DNA from: DATHBP01 sp035296085
GTDB taxonomy: Bacteria; Actinomycetota; Actinomycetes; Propionibacteriales; Nocardioidaceae
DNA: 23,133 nucleotides
Direction of reading: 5' to 3'
NCBI GenBank assembly: GCA_035296085.1
Contig: DATHBP010000224.1
Span: forward strand, 1 to 23,133
Both the position numbers and the translations under genes were made by a program. The notes under the pieces are model-generated. The model searched no databases and was not told where the DNA came from. It saw only the letters and a program-made list of their open reading frames with translations. Below, in pieces: positions 1 to 6,561 of this stretch (its first letter is position 1; every line of letters begins with the position of its first letter).

Positions 1-908
1 ATGGACGTCAAGATCTCCAGTGCCGCGGCCTCCCGGTCGATCCAGCCGTTGGCCGCGGCCGCCTCGACCATCGCGTACTCGCCCGACACGCTGTAGGCCG
101 CGACCGGCACGCCGACCGATGCCCGGACCGCTTGCACCACGTCGAGGTAGGCGGCGGCCGGCTTGACCATGACGATGTCGGCACCCTCTTCGACGTCGAG
201 GGCGGCTTCGCGGACCGCCTCCCGTGCGTTCCCCGGGTCTTGCTGGTAGGTGCGCCGGTCGCCGACCAGGGAGGAGTTGACCGCCTCGCGGAAGGGCCCG
301 TAGAACGCGGACGCGTACTTCACGGCGTACGCCAGGATCGCGACGCCGTGCTGACCGGCGTCGTCGAGAGCCGCCCGGATCGCGCCCACCTGGCCGTCCA
401 TCATCCCGCTCGGGGCGACCACGTGGGCGCCGGCCTCCGCGAGCACTGCCGCCATCTCGGCGTAGCGGCGCAGCGTTGCGTCGTTGTCGACCGACCCGTC
501 GGCGGCGAGTACGCCGCAGTGGCCGTGGTCGGTGAACTCGTCGAGACACACGTCGGCCATCAGCACGGTCTCGCTGCCCACTTCGGCGACAAGGTCGCGC
601 ATGGCGACGGTCAGGACGCCGTTGGGGTCGGTGGCGCCACTGCCCTGCGCGTCCTTGTACTTCGGGACTCCGAACACCATGAGCCCGCCGACGCCCGCAG
701 CCACCGCTTCCTTGGCCGCCCGGCGGAGACTGTCACGAGTGTGCTGCACAACGCCCGGCATGCTCGCGATCGGCACCGGCTCGCGGGCGCCTTCGCGAAC
801 GAAGACCGGCAGTACGAGCTGCTCGGTGCGCAAGGAAGTCTCCGCCGCGAGCCGGCGAAGCGCCGGGGTGCTGCGCAGTCGACGAAGCCGGGTGGTCGGG
901 TAGGACAC
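1..908 (-). CDS. hemB: Delta-aminolevulinic acid dehydratase (porphobilinogen synthase), 3' end cut by window
   Basis: Condenses two 5-aminolevulinate molecules to porphobilinogen in cytosolic tetrapyrrole synthesis. The GTG start at 908 (MSYPTTRLRRLR) is preceded by a GAAAGG ribosome site. About 302 codons are present of a usual ~325, so the C-terminus lies beyond base 1. Both active-site lysines are visible: K197 in YAVKYASAFYG and the Schiff-base lysine K249 in DIVMVKPAAA. Their 52-residue spacing is that of E. coli HemB. The metal loop reads DVCLDEFTDHGHCG, so the middle cysteine of the zinc-type CxCx7C site is Asp, a partly magnesium-type site. The start lies 5 nt after the hemD stop, making this the last visible gene of the rex-hem operon. 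Identification is secure. Confidence 0.96.
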   Translation of the reverse strand, partial: MSYPTTRLRRLRSTPALRRLAAETSLRTEQLVLPVFVREGAREPVPIASMPGVVQHTRDSLRRAAKEAVAAGVGGLMVFGVPKYKDAQGSGATDPNGVLTVAMRDLVAEVGSETVLMADVCLDEFTDHGHCGVLAADGSVDNDATLRRYAEMAAVLAEAGAHVVAPSGMMDGQVGAIRAALDDAGQHGVAILAYAVKYASAFYGPFREAVNSSLVGDRRTYQQDPGNAREAVREAALDVEEGADIVMVKPAAAYLDVVQAVRASVGVPVAAYSVSGEYAMVEAAAANGWIDREAAALEILTS

Positions 909-913
909 CGGGC

Positions 914-2545
914 TCAGGTCGCCTTTCGCCGCGGTAGGGAGCGGCGCTCCGATGGCCGCGACACCGGCTCGCCGGACTCGAGCAGCTCGCGACGCCGAGC
1001 GGCCCCGAAGTCAGCCAGCGCCTCGGCCAGCCTGTCCGCGGACGCCTCCGCAGCGAGGACGTCGACCCGCAGACCGTGTTCTTCGGCGGTCTTGGCGGTC
1101 TGGGGCCCTATCGCGGCGACGATCGTCCCCGGGTGCGGCTTGCCCGCGATGCCGACGAGGTTGCGAACGGTTGAGGACGAGGTGAAGACCACCGCGTCGA
1201 ACTTGCCGCTCTTGATCGCCTCGCGCGTCGGAGCAGGCGGCGGCGTCGCCCGGACCGTGCGATAGGCGGTGACGTCGTCGACCTCCCAGCCGATCGCGAC
1301 CAGACCGGCGACGAGCGTCTCCGTGGCGATGTCCGCACGTGGCAAGAACACCCGGTTGATGGGGTCTAGCAGGTCGTCGTAGGGGGGCCAGTCCTCCAGG
1401 AGCCCGCGAGCCGACTGCTCCCCGGACGGCACCAGGTCGGGCTTGATGCCCCACTCGGTGACGGCGGCAGCCGTCCGGTCGCCCACCGCCGCGATCTTGA
1501 GACCACTGAAGGCCCGCGCGTCGAGCCCGTACTCGTCGAACTTCTCGCGCACCGCCTTGACTGCGTTGACCGACGTGAACGCCACCCACTCATAGCGCCC
1601 CTCGACCAGGCCGCGGATCGCCTTGTCCATCTGCTGGGGGTTGCGCGGCGGCTCCACCGAGATCGTGGGCACCTCATGCGGCACCGCTCCGTAGCCGCGC
1701 AACAGGGCCGACAGCTCCCCGGCTTGCTCCTTGGTCCGCGGCACCAGGACATGCCAGCCGAACAGCGGCTTGGTCTCGAACCACGACAGCTCCTGGCGCA
1801 GCCCGACGACCTCACCGACCACCGTGACGGCGGGGGCGTCGGCGGCACCGGGCTCGCCGTTCGCGACCTCTCCCAGGGTCGACACCTTCGTGGCCTGGTC
1901 GGTCGTGGTGCCCACCAGCGTCACCGCCACCGGCGTCTCCGCGTCGCGGCCAGCGGCGAGAAGCGCCTTGGCGATCTCGCTCAGCGACTTCGCGGCGGAC
2001 ATCACGACCAGCGTCCGCTCGTCGCCGTAGCCCGACCAGTCCACCCGTCCGTGCGTGGCGTTGACGACGGCGACCTCTCGGTGGCTCCGCGTCGTCAGCG
2101 GCACTCCGGCATACGACGGGACCGCCGTGACGGAGCTGATCCCTGGCACGAGCTCGAAGGTGATGCCTGCTTTGGCGCAGGCCTGTGCCTCCTCCGGCCC
2201 GGTGGCGTAGAGCCACGGGTCGCCGGTGAGCAACCGGACGACCCGGCTGCCGGTCTTCGCCTGCTTGACGACGACCTTGGCGCGCGACGCGTGGGTGAGC
2301 GGCTGGGAGTCCAGCCCCGCACCTCCGTCGATGAGCTCGACGGGCGTGCCGGACCGGATCTCCGCTACCAACGCGGCATGCGACGGCGTCTCGGTGACCA
2401 CGACGTCAGCAGCCCGGATCAGCTCGACCGCGCGCATCGTCAGCAGACCGGGGTCGCCCGGGCCGGCGCCGACGAAGGCCACATGGCCGGCTGGCCGGAC
2501 GAGCTGAGCCTCGCGGGGTGCCTGGGGGGCCGTCTTGGGAGTCAC
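914..2545 (-). CDS. hemD: Fused uroporphyrinogen-III C-methyltransferase-like / uroporphyrinogen-III synthase
   Basis: A 543-residue fusion. The N-terminal half is a SUMT/CobA-type tetrapyrrole methylase (about residues 20-255) with the SAM loop VGAGPGDPGLLT (25-36) and VPGISSVTAVPSYAGVPL (133-150). The C-terminal half (about 265-520) is HemD, which closes and flips ring D of hydroxymethylbilane to uroporphyrinogen III; it starts near LFGWHVLVPRTKEQAG. The GTG start at 2545 is chosen because GAAGAAGG lies about 6 nt before it; the open frame continues to 2737 but would overlap hemC. The canonical SUMT motif GDPFxFGRGGEE is GDPWLYATGPEE here (108-119). The methylase half may therefore be weak or altered, though similar divergence is known in actinobacterial fusions. 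It follows hemC by 35 nt and precedes hemB by 5 nt. Confidence 0.93.
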   Translation of the reverse strand: MTPKTAPQAPREAQLVRPAGHVAFVGAGPGDPGLLTMRAVELIRAADVVVTETPSHAALVAEIRSGTPVELIDGGAGLDSQPLTHASRAKVVVKQAKTGSRVVRLLTGDPWLYATGPEEAQACAKAGITFELVPGISSVTAVPSYAGVPLTTRSHREVAVVNATHGRVDWSGYGDERTLVVMSAAKSLSEIAKALLAAGRDAETPVAVTLVGTTTDQATKVSTLGEVANGEPGAADAPAVTVVGEVVGLRQELSWFETKPLFGWHVLVPRTKEQAGELSALLRGYGAVPHEVPTISVEPPRNPQQMDKAIRGLVEGRYEWVAFTSVNAVKAVREKFDEYGLDARAFSGLKIAAVGDRTAAAVTEWGIKPDLVPSGEQSARGLLEDWPPYDDLLDPINRVFLPRADIATETLVAGLVAIGWEVDDVTAYRTVRATPPPAPTREAIKSGKFDAVVFTSSSTVRNLVGIAGKPHPGTIVAAIGPQTAKTAEEHGLRVDVLAAEASADRLAEALADFGAARRRELLESGEPVSRPSERRSLPRRKAT

Positions 2546-2580
2546 AGCATCCTTCTTCCTGATCTGGTTCGCGTGCGCGC

Positions 2581-3510
2581 TCACGACGCGTCGTTCTCGA
2601 AGAGGCCGGCGGCGCCCTCGTCGATCATTCGGTGGGCGAGGGAGGCACCGAGCAGCTCGGCGTCGGACGGCGCACCGGTCGTCGACAGCCGCACCTGGCG
2701 ACTCCCGTCCGGTGCCACGGCAACGGCCCGGAGCCACAGCTCGTCACCGTCGTCACCGAGTGCGAGGTCGGCGAGGGCACCCACCGGCGCCGAGCAGCCA
2801 CCCTGCAGTGTCGCCAGCACGGTGCGCTCCGCGGTGACCGCGCAACGAGTGCCCGGGTCGTCGAGCGCCGTGGCCAAAAGCTCTGTGGTGACCGTCTCGT
2901 TGCCGCGGCACTCGACGGCCAGTGCTCCTTGGCCGGGAGCGGGAAGCATCAGCAGCGGGTCAAGCACTTCGCTGACGGCGTCCAGGCGGCCGAGCCTGGC
3001 GAGGCCGGCGCGAGCCAGTACGACGGCGTCAACCGTTCCGGCCTCGACCGCCGCGATCCTCGAGTCGACGTTGCCGCGGATCGGGCGCACGTCCAGCCCG
3101 AAGCCCAACGCGTGCAGCTGCGCGGCCCGGCGCGGGGCGCCAGTGCCGACGACAGCTCCCGGTGGCAGCTGGGAGAGGCTGAGCCCGTCGCGAGCGACGA
3201 CCACGTCGCGCGGGTCTTCGCGCGCGGGCACCGCAGCCAGCGTTATCCCGGCCGGCGTCGCGGTGGGGAGGTCCTTCAACGAGTGGACTGCCGCGTCCAC
3301 GCGGCCCTCGACGAGCGCCTGGCGCAGCGCGGTGACGAAGACTCCCTCACCGCCGATCTCGGTCAGCGGCGCTGTGTCCACGTCGCCGCGGCTCAGCACG
3401 GGTACGAGCTCGACGTCTCGGCCGCTGGCGGCCTTGATCGCGTCGGCTACCAGGGTGGCCTGGGCTGTAGCGAGCGCACTGGCGCGGGTGCCGAGCCGTA
3501 GGGCGGTCAC
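2581..3510 (-). CDS. hemC: Hydroxymethylbilane synthase (porphobilinogen deaminase)
   Basis: Polymerises four porphobilinogens to linear hydroxymethylbilane, the substrate of the HemD half encoded next. The protein is 309 residues, the normal family length. It begins MTALRLGTRASALATAQA, followed by the signature GEGVFVTALRQAL and AVHSLKDLPT. The cysteine that carries the dipyrromethane cofactor is C239 in LQGGCSAPVGA. The start is GTG at 3510 and overlaps the hemA stop codon (GTGA), so translation is probably coupled to hemA. No anomaly was seen. Confidence 0.97.
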   Translation of the reverse strand: MTALRLGTRASALATAQATLVADAIKAASGRDVELVPVLSRGDVDTAPLTEIGGEGVFVTALRQALVEGRVDAAVHSLKDLPTATPAGITLAAVPAREDPRDVVVARDGLSLSQLPPGAVVGTGAPRRAAQLHALGFGLDVRPIRGNVDSRIAAVEAGTVDAVVLARAGLARLGRLDAVSEVLDPLLMLPAPGQGALAVECRGNETVTTELLATALDDPGTRCAVTAERTVLATLQGGCSAPVGALADLALGDDGDELWLRAVAVAPDGSRQVRLSTTGAPSDAELLGASLAHRMIDEGAAGLFENDAS

Positions 3511-4832
3511 GGCTGGTCCTCTGCCGGGACGCTGTCCTGTACGACCCGCGCCAGCGTGACGGCGTCGACCGCCGCCCGGTCGAGGGCGAACAGCTCGGCC
3601 AGCGCGTCGGCGTAGGAGGACTCGGCGGTGTGCCCGGCGAGCTGCTTGATGCGCACCGTCGGGTTGTGCAGCAGCTTGTCGGCCACCCTGCGCACGGTCG
3701 CCTCGAGCTCGGCACGGCTCGTGGTGTCGAGCTCTGGCAGCCGGGCCGCCAGCCTGGCAAGCTCTGCGTCCACCACGCCAGACGCCATCGACCGCAGGGC
3801 GACCAGAGTCGGCGTCACCTGCGCGGCCCGGCGGGTCGCCGCGAAACCCGCGACCTCCGCCGCGACGATCGCGCGGACCGCCGCGACGTCGGAGCTGCTC
3901 ACCTGGGCGACCGAGTCGGCAAGGTCACGCAGCGCCACCAGCCGCACGCCGGGTAGGTGGGCAGCCTCGGGCGCCACGTCGTGCGGAAGTGCGAGGTCGA
4001 GCACGGCGAGGGGCCGCTGCGCCCGGAGCTCGACAGCCGCGGCCAGCTCCGCGGCGGAGATGACGAGAGCCATCGCTCCGGTGCACGACACGACGACATC
4101 GACGGCCGCGATCTCCTCGAGGAGCGCGTCGTGGTCGCCGACACGCGCTCCGGCGGCGGCCGCGAGCTCCGCGGCGCGGTCGAGGCTGCGGTTGACGACG
4201 ACGATCTCGCTGACGCCACGCCGCCGCAGCGTCGCCGCAGCGAGCGCTGCCATGGAACCGGCGCCGATGACGAGGGCCCGACGTCCCGCCAGACCGTCCG
4301 GGAAGCTGTGTTCGGCCTGGTCGAGCCCGACGGCGACCAAAGACGGTCCGAAGTGGTCTATCCCGGTTTCGGCGTGCGCACGCTTGCCGACCCGCAGGGA
4401 CTGCTGGAACAGGGCATTGAGCGCGCTGCCCACGGCGCCGGCCTCCTGGCCGCGTCGCAGCGCGGCCCGCACCTGCCCGAGGATCTGCTGCTCACCCACG
4501 ACCATGGAGTCCAACCCGCTGGCGACCGCGAACGCGTGGGCGACGGCTCCTTCGTCGTAGTGGACATACAGATAGCGCGCGAGCTCGTCCCGAGCGATGC
4601 CCGAGCGCTCGCCGAGCAGCGCTGAGATCTCTTCGACGCTGGCGTGGAACCGATCCACTTCGGCGTAGACCTCGACGCGGTTGCACGTCGCCAGCACCAC
4701 GGCTTCGTCGACGTGCTCGCAGCTGTGTACGTCTGCCAGCAGCTTGTCGACAGAGTCGGCATCGAGGGCCAGCCGCTCCAGCACCGGGATGGAGGCACTG
4801 GCGTGCGAAGCGCCGACCACGAGGATGCTCAT
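3507..4832 (-). CDS. hemA: Glutamyl-tRNA reductase
   Basis: First committed enzyme of C5-pathway tetrapyrrole synthesis; it reduces glutamyl-tRNA(Glu) to glutamate-1-semialdehyde with NADPH. The protein is 441 residues. The catalytic cysteine is C50 in VVLATCNRVEVYAEV, the same position as in E. coli. The substrate-domain motif SGLDSMVVGEQQILGQVR and the NADPH-binding stretch ALVIGAGSMAALAAATL are clear, and a helical dimerisation region follows at the C-terminus. ATG 4832 is chosen because it overlaps the rex stop (ATGA) and gives the family N-terminus MSILVVGASHASASIPVLE. The open frame runs to 5030 but would lie inside rex. HemL is not in the window. Confidence 0.97.
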   Translation of the reverse strand: MSILVVGASHASASIPVLERLALDADSVDKLLADVHSCEHVDEAVVLATCNRVEVYAEVDRFHASVEEISALLGERSGIARDELARYLYVHYDEGAVAHAFAVASGLDSMVVGEQQILGQVRAALRRGQEAGAVGSALNALFQQSLRVGKRAHAETGIDHFGPSLVAVGLDQAEHSFPDGLAGRRALVIGAGSMAALAAATLRRRGVSEIVVVNRSLDRAAELAAAAGARVGDHDALLEEIAAVDVVVSCTGAMALVISAAELAAAVELRAQRPLAVLDLALPHDVAPEAAHLPGVRLVALRDLADSVAQVSSSDVAAVRAIVAAEVAGFAATRRAAQVTPTLVALRSMASGVVDAELARLAARLPELDTTSRAELEATVRRVADKLLHNPTVRIKQLAGHTAESSYADALAELFALDRAAVDAVTLARVVQDSVPAEDQP

Positions 4833-5554
4833 GCCGGCTGCCTGCTCGGCCGGGCGCTCGCTAGGGGCACGCCGTTGGGGTCGAGAGACTTGCGCTGCTC
4901 GTGGTAGGCCAGGATCTGCATCTCCATCGACAGGTCGACCTTGCGCACGTTCACGTGCGGCGGCACCGAGAGCACGGCCGGGGCGAAGTTCAGCACGCTG
5001 GTGACGCCGGCGGCCACAAGCTGATCGCACACGTCCTGAGCGGCCTGTGCAGGGGTGGCGATGACACCTATGGCCACGCCCGAGTGGCGGACGGTTGGCT
5101 GGAGCTCCGCCATTGGCCGGATCTGCACCCCGGCGACTCGTTGGCCGACCCTGGCCGGGTCGGCGTCGAACAGCGCCACGACTCCGAAGCCGCGCGACGC
5201 AAAGCCCGGGTAGCCAGCCAGCGCGTGACCGAGGTTGCCGATTCCGACGATGACGACGGGCCAGTCGCGGGTGAGGCCGAGCTCACGGGAGATCTGGTAG
5301 CGCAGGTACTCGACGTCGTAGCCCACGCCGCGGGTCCCGTAGGAGCCGAGGTAGGAGAGGTCCTTGCGCAGCTTTGCGGAGTTGACACCCGCTATGGCGG
5401 CCAAGGCCTCGCTGGAGGACTTCGCGATGCCTCTCTCCGTCAGCGAAGCCAGTGCTCGCAGGTAGACCGGCAGGCGGGCGATCGTCGCGTCCGGGATGCT
5501 GCGGTCTAGGCGCTCGTCGCCGCAGGTACCCCGGCGGCTGTGTGCGGCGGACAC
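4829..5554 (-). CDS. rex: Redox-sensing transcriptional repressor Rex
   Basis: A 241-residue Rex protein that senses the NADH/NAD+ ratio; NADH binding releases it from DNA. The N-terminal winged helix contains IPDATIARLPVYLRAL and GVNSAKLRKDLSYLGSYGTRG. The Rossmann domain has VVIVGIGNLGHALAGYPGF and binds NAD(H). The GTG at 5554 is chosen because AGGAG lies 4 nt upstream; the longer frame to 5605 (MPPRRAG) lacks such a site and would extend towards the promoter. It is the first gene of a rex-hemA-hemC-hemD-hemB operon, an arrangement known from Streptomyces rex-hemACD. A Rex-type operator sits in the upstream promoter, suggesting autoregulation. C-terminal residues past KSLDPNG look unstructured. 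Confidence 0.96.
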   Translation of the reverse strand: MSAAHSRRGTCGDERLDRSIPDATIARLPVYLRALASLTERGIAKSSSEALAAIAGVNSAKLRKDLSYLGSYGTRGVGYDVEYLRYQISRELGLTRDWPVVIVGIGNLGHALAGYPGFASRGFGVVALFDADPARVGQRVAGVQIRPMAELQPTVRHSGVAIGVIATPAQAAQDVCDQLVAAGVTSVLNFAPAVLSVPPHVNVRKVDLSMEMQILAYHEQRKSLDPNGVPLASARPSRQPA

Positions 5555-5620
5555 TTCGCTCCTGACCTGCTGGGCTGGTCGTACCCCGGCTCTTCGAGGC
5601 GGCATCGTGAGGCAGAGTCC

Positions 5621-5649
5621 ACTCTATGAATATGTGAACGAGAGCACAA
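5621..5649 (-). promoter_or_regulatory. Predicted promoter of the rex-hem operon
   Basis: On the minus strand TTGTGC (5649-5644) serves as a -35 and TAGAGT (5626-5621) as a -10, separated by exactly 17 bp. Each matches the housekeeping sigma consensus at about four positions. The rex start lies about 66 nt downstream of the -10. The Rex-type palindrome lies across the -35 and spacer. Confidence 0.5.
5633..5648. promoter_or_regulatory. Candidate Rex operator (ROP)
   Basis: Plus strand TGTGAACGAGAGCACA; minus strand TGTGCTCTCGTTCACA. The Streptomyces ROP consensus is TGTGAACNNNTTCACA. One half-site is perfect and the other differs at two bases. The location within the predicted promoter of rex itself is what known Rex autoregulation would require. 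The match to the consensus is seen in the sequence; binding is inferred. Confidence 0.65.
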
Positions 5650-5670
5650 ACTCGGCGCAGCCGCCCCCGT

Positions 5671-5910
5671 TCAGCGCTGCAGAGCGGCCCGGAGCCGGAA
5701 CTCGTCCACCCGCCAGAAGTCGTGCTGAATGCCGTCCACGAACACGACGGGGATCTCTTCGCCATAGCGGCGTAGCAGCTCGGCGTCAGCGGTGATGTCG
5801 ACCTCGTCCCACCCCACCGCCAGCTCCGCACAGACGCGGCTCACCACGGGGCGAGCGTCATCGCAGAGATGGCAGCCCGGCTTGGCGAGCAGTCGGACGC
5901 GTGCGCTCAT
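5671..5910 (-). CDS. Glutaredoxin-like thiol-disulfide protein
   Basis: A 79-residue thioredoxin-fold protein starting ATG at 5910. The redox motif CHLC is at C13-C16 in LLAKPGCHLCDDA, followed by the cis-proline region EEIPVVFVDG, as in small glutaredoxin-like (DUF836-type) proteins. It probably reduces disulfides or glutathione/mycothiol adducts; the true substrate cannot be read from sequence. It lies 18 nt downstream of bS22 and about 116 nt upstream of rex, on the same strand. The order glutaredoxin-like, hemA, hemC, hemD, hemB recalls the M. tuberculosis Rv0508-Rv0512 block (from memory). No strong ribosome site is visible, so it may depend on read-through from bS22. Confidence 0.85.
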   Translation of the reverse strand: MSARVRLLAKPGCHLCDDARPVVSRVCAELAVGWDEVDITADAELLRRYGEEIPVVFVDGIQHDFWRVDEFRLRAALQR

Positions 5911-5928
5911 CGCGGCTGCGGGTCGGCG

Positions 5929-6030
5929 CTACTTGCCTTGGCGGCGGCGCTGGATTCGCGTCTTCTTGAGCAGTTTGCGGTGCTTCTTCTTCGCCATGCG
6001 CTTGCGACGCTTCTTGATGACTGAGCCCAC
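5929..6030 (-). CDS. Small ribosomal subunit protein bS22-type (AURKAIP1/COX24 domain), 33 aa
   Basis: A very small, very basic protein (MGSVIKKRRKRMAKKKHRKL and onward to GK, 33 residues). It matches the actinobacterial protein annotated first as an AURKAIP1/COX24-domain protein and later seen in mycobacterial 30S structures as bS22. The start is GTG at 6030, with GAGAGG 6 nt upstream. The corresponding frame runs open to 6309, but the upstream part has no family similarity. It is followed after 18 nt by the glutaredoxin-like gene and preceded by the small HTH gene, matching the Rv0500A-Rv0500B pairing in M. tuberculosis (from memory). About 184 nt separate it from the HTH gene, enough for its own promoter. 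Confidence 0.9.
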   Translation of the reverse strand: MGSVIKKRRKRMAKKKHRKLLKKTRIQRRRQGK

Positions 6031-6214
6031 GGGTTGCCTCTCGCGATGACTGTCGGGACGGACACACCACGAAAGTCCAGCATGTCTTCGTTGGCACGTG
6101 GTAGCGCTCGGAAGGGCAAGGGTAGCGGCCCAGAGCGCCAAGGCCGGCCGCCTGGTGTCGGCCGCAGTCGCACGGCGGCGGATGGCCCTGCCCGCGGGTC
6201 GCGCAGCGGTCTGG

Positions 6215-6427
6215 TCAGCCGGCCTGGAAGTAGGACTTGCGCAGGTAGTCGTCGACGGCGGCCTCCGGGACGCGGAACGAGCGGCCCACGCGTACGGCGG
6301 GCAGCTCACCGGAGTGGACGAGGCGATAGACGGTCATCTTCGAGACGCGCATCATCGAGGCCACCTCGGCCACGGTGAGGAACCGCTGATCTGAGAACGA
6401 CTGGTCGCGCGAATCGCTCGACACCAT
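6215..6427 (-). CDS. Small excisionase/BldC-type helix-turn-helix DNA-binding protein
   Basis: A 70-residue protein with one winged-HTH domain of the MerR/excisionase type. Residues about 16-65 read FLTVAEVASMMRVSKMTVYR, then LVHSGELPAVRVGRSFRVP. The ATG at 6427 is chosen because GGAAAAG lies about 10 nt upstream and nothing recognisable precedes it, although the frame is open to 7282 antisense to nothing useful. The family is conserved in actinobacteria next to the bS22 gene. It is usually labelled excisionase-family, although no phage or integrase lies nearby, so a transcription-factor role like BldC is more likely. Its upstream region holds an 8-bp-stem hairpin and a tandem 9-bp direct repeat. 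Confidence 0.9.
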   Translation of the reverse strand: MVSSDSRDQSFSDQRFLTVAEVASMMRVSKMTVYRLVHSGELPAVRVGRSFRVPEAAVDDYLRKSYFQAG

Positions 6428-6455
6428 GGCGCACCACTTTTCCAGCACATGGCGC

Positions 6456-6477
6456 GCTCCGGCTTCCCCGCCGGAGC
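6456..6477. repeat. Perfect inverted repeat (8-bp stem, 6-nt loop)
   Basis: GCTCCGGC-TTCCCC-GCCGGAGC on the plus strand, between acuC and the small HTH gene, 29 nt before the HTH start. No T-run follows on either strand, so a classical intrinsic terminator is unlikely. It would fall in the 5' leader of the HTH mRNA if transcription begins near the TACGCT hexamer at 6504-6499. Confidence 0.6.
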
Positions 6478-6508
6478 CTGCGCACGTGCGTAGCCGTGAG
6501 CGTAGTGC

Positions 6509-6526
6509 CTGTTGGGGCTGTTGGGG
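6509..6526. repeat. Tandem 9-bp direct repeat (CTGTTGGGG x2)
   Basis: Two exact head-to-tail copies of CTGTTGGGG (CCCCAACAG on the transcribed strand of the HTH gene). They lie immediately upstream of a -10-like TACGCT (6504-6499), overlapping where its -35 would be. BldC-type proteins are known to bind direct repeats spaced about 9-10 bp, so this could be an autoregulatory site. It could also be chance in GC-rich DNA. Confidence 0.45.
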
Positions 6527-6561
6527 AAGGGGTGCCCGCTGCTGCGGAGCTCGCGCCGCGC

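Noticed and set aside
132..1265. Long plus-strand open frame
   Set aside because: Antisense to hemB and hemD; His/Arg/Gly/Val-rich translation without any family motif, typical of high-GC shadow frames.
1676..3559. 627-codon plus-strand open frame
   Set aside because: Lies antisense across the hemD and hemC coding sequences, both of which have clear motifs; no domain visible.
6145..6164. 6-bp hairpin CGGCCG with 8-nt loop between the HTH gene and bS22
   Set aside because: CGGCCG is itself a palindrome common in GC-rich DNA, and no T-run follows, so neither terminator nor attenuator is supported.
6215..6427. Prophage excisionase
   Set aside because: Despite the excisionase-type HTH, no integrase, att-like repeat or phage gene is nearby, and the gene sits beside conserved bS22.
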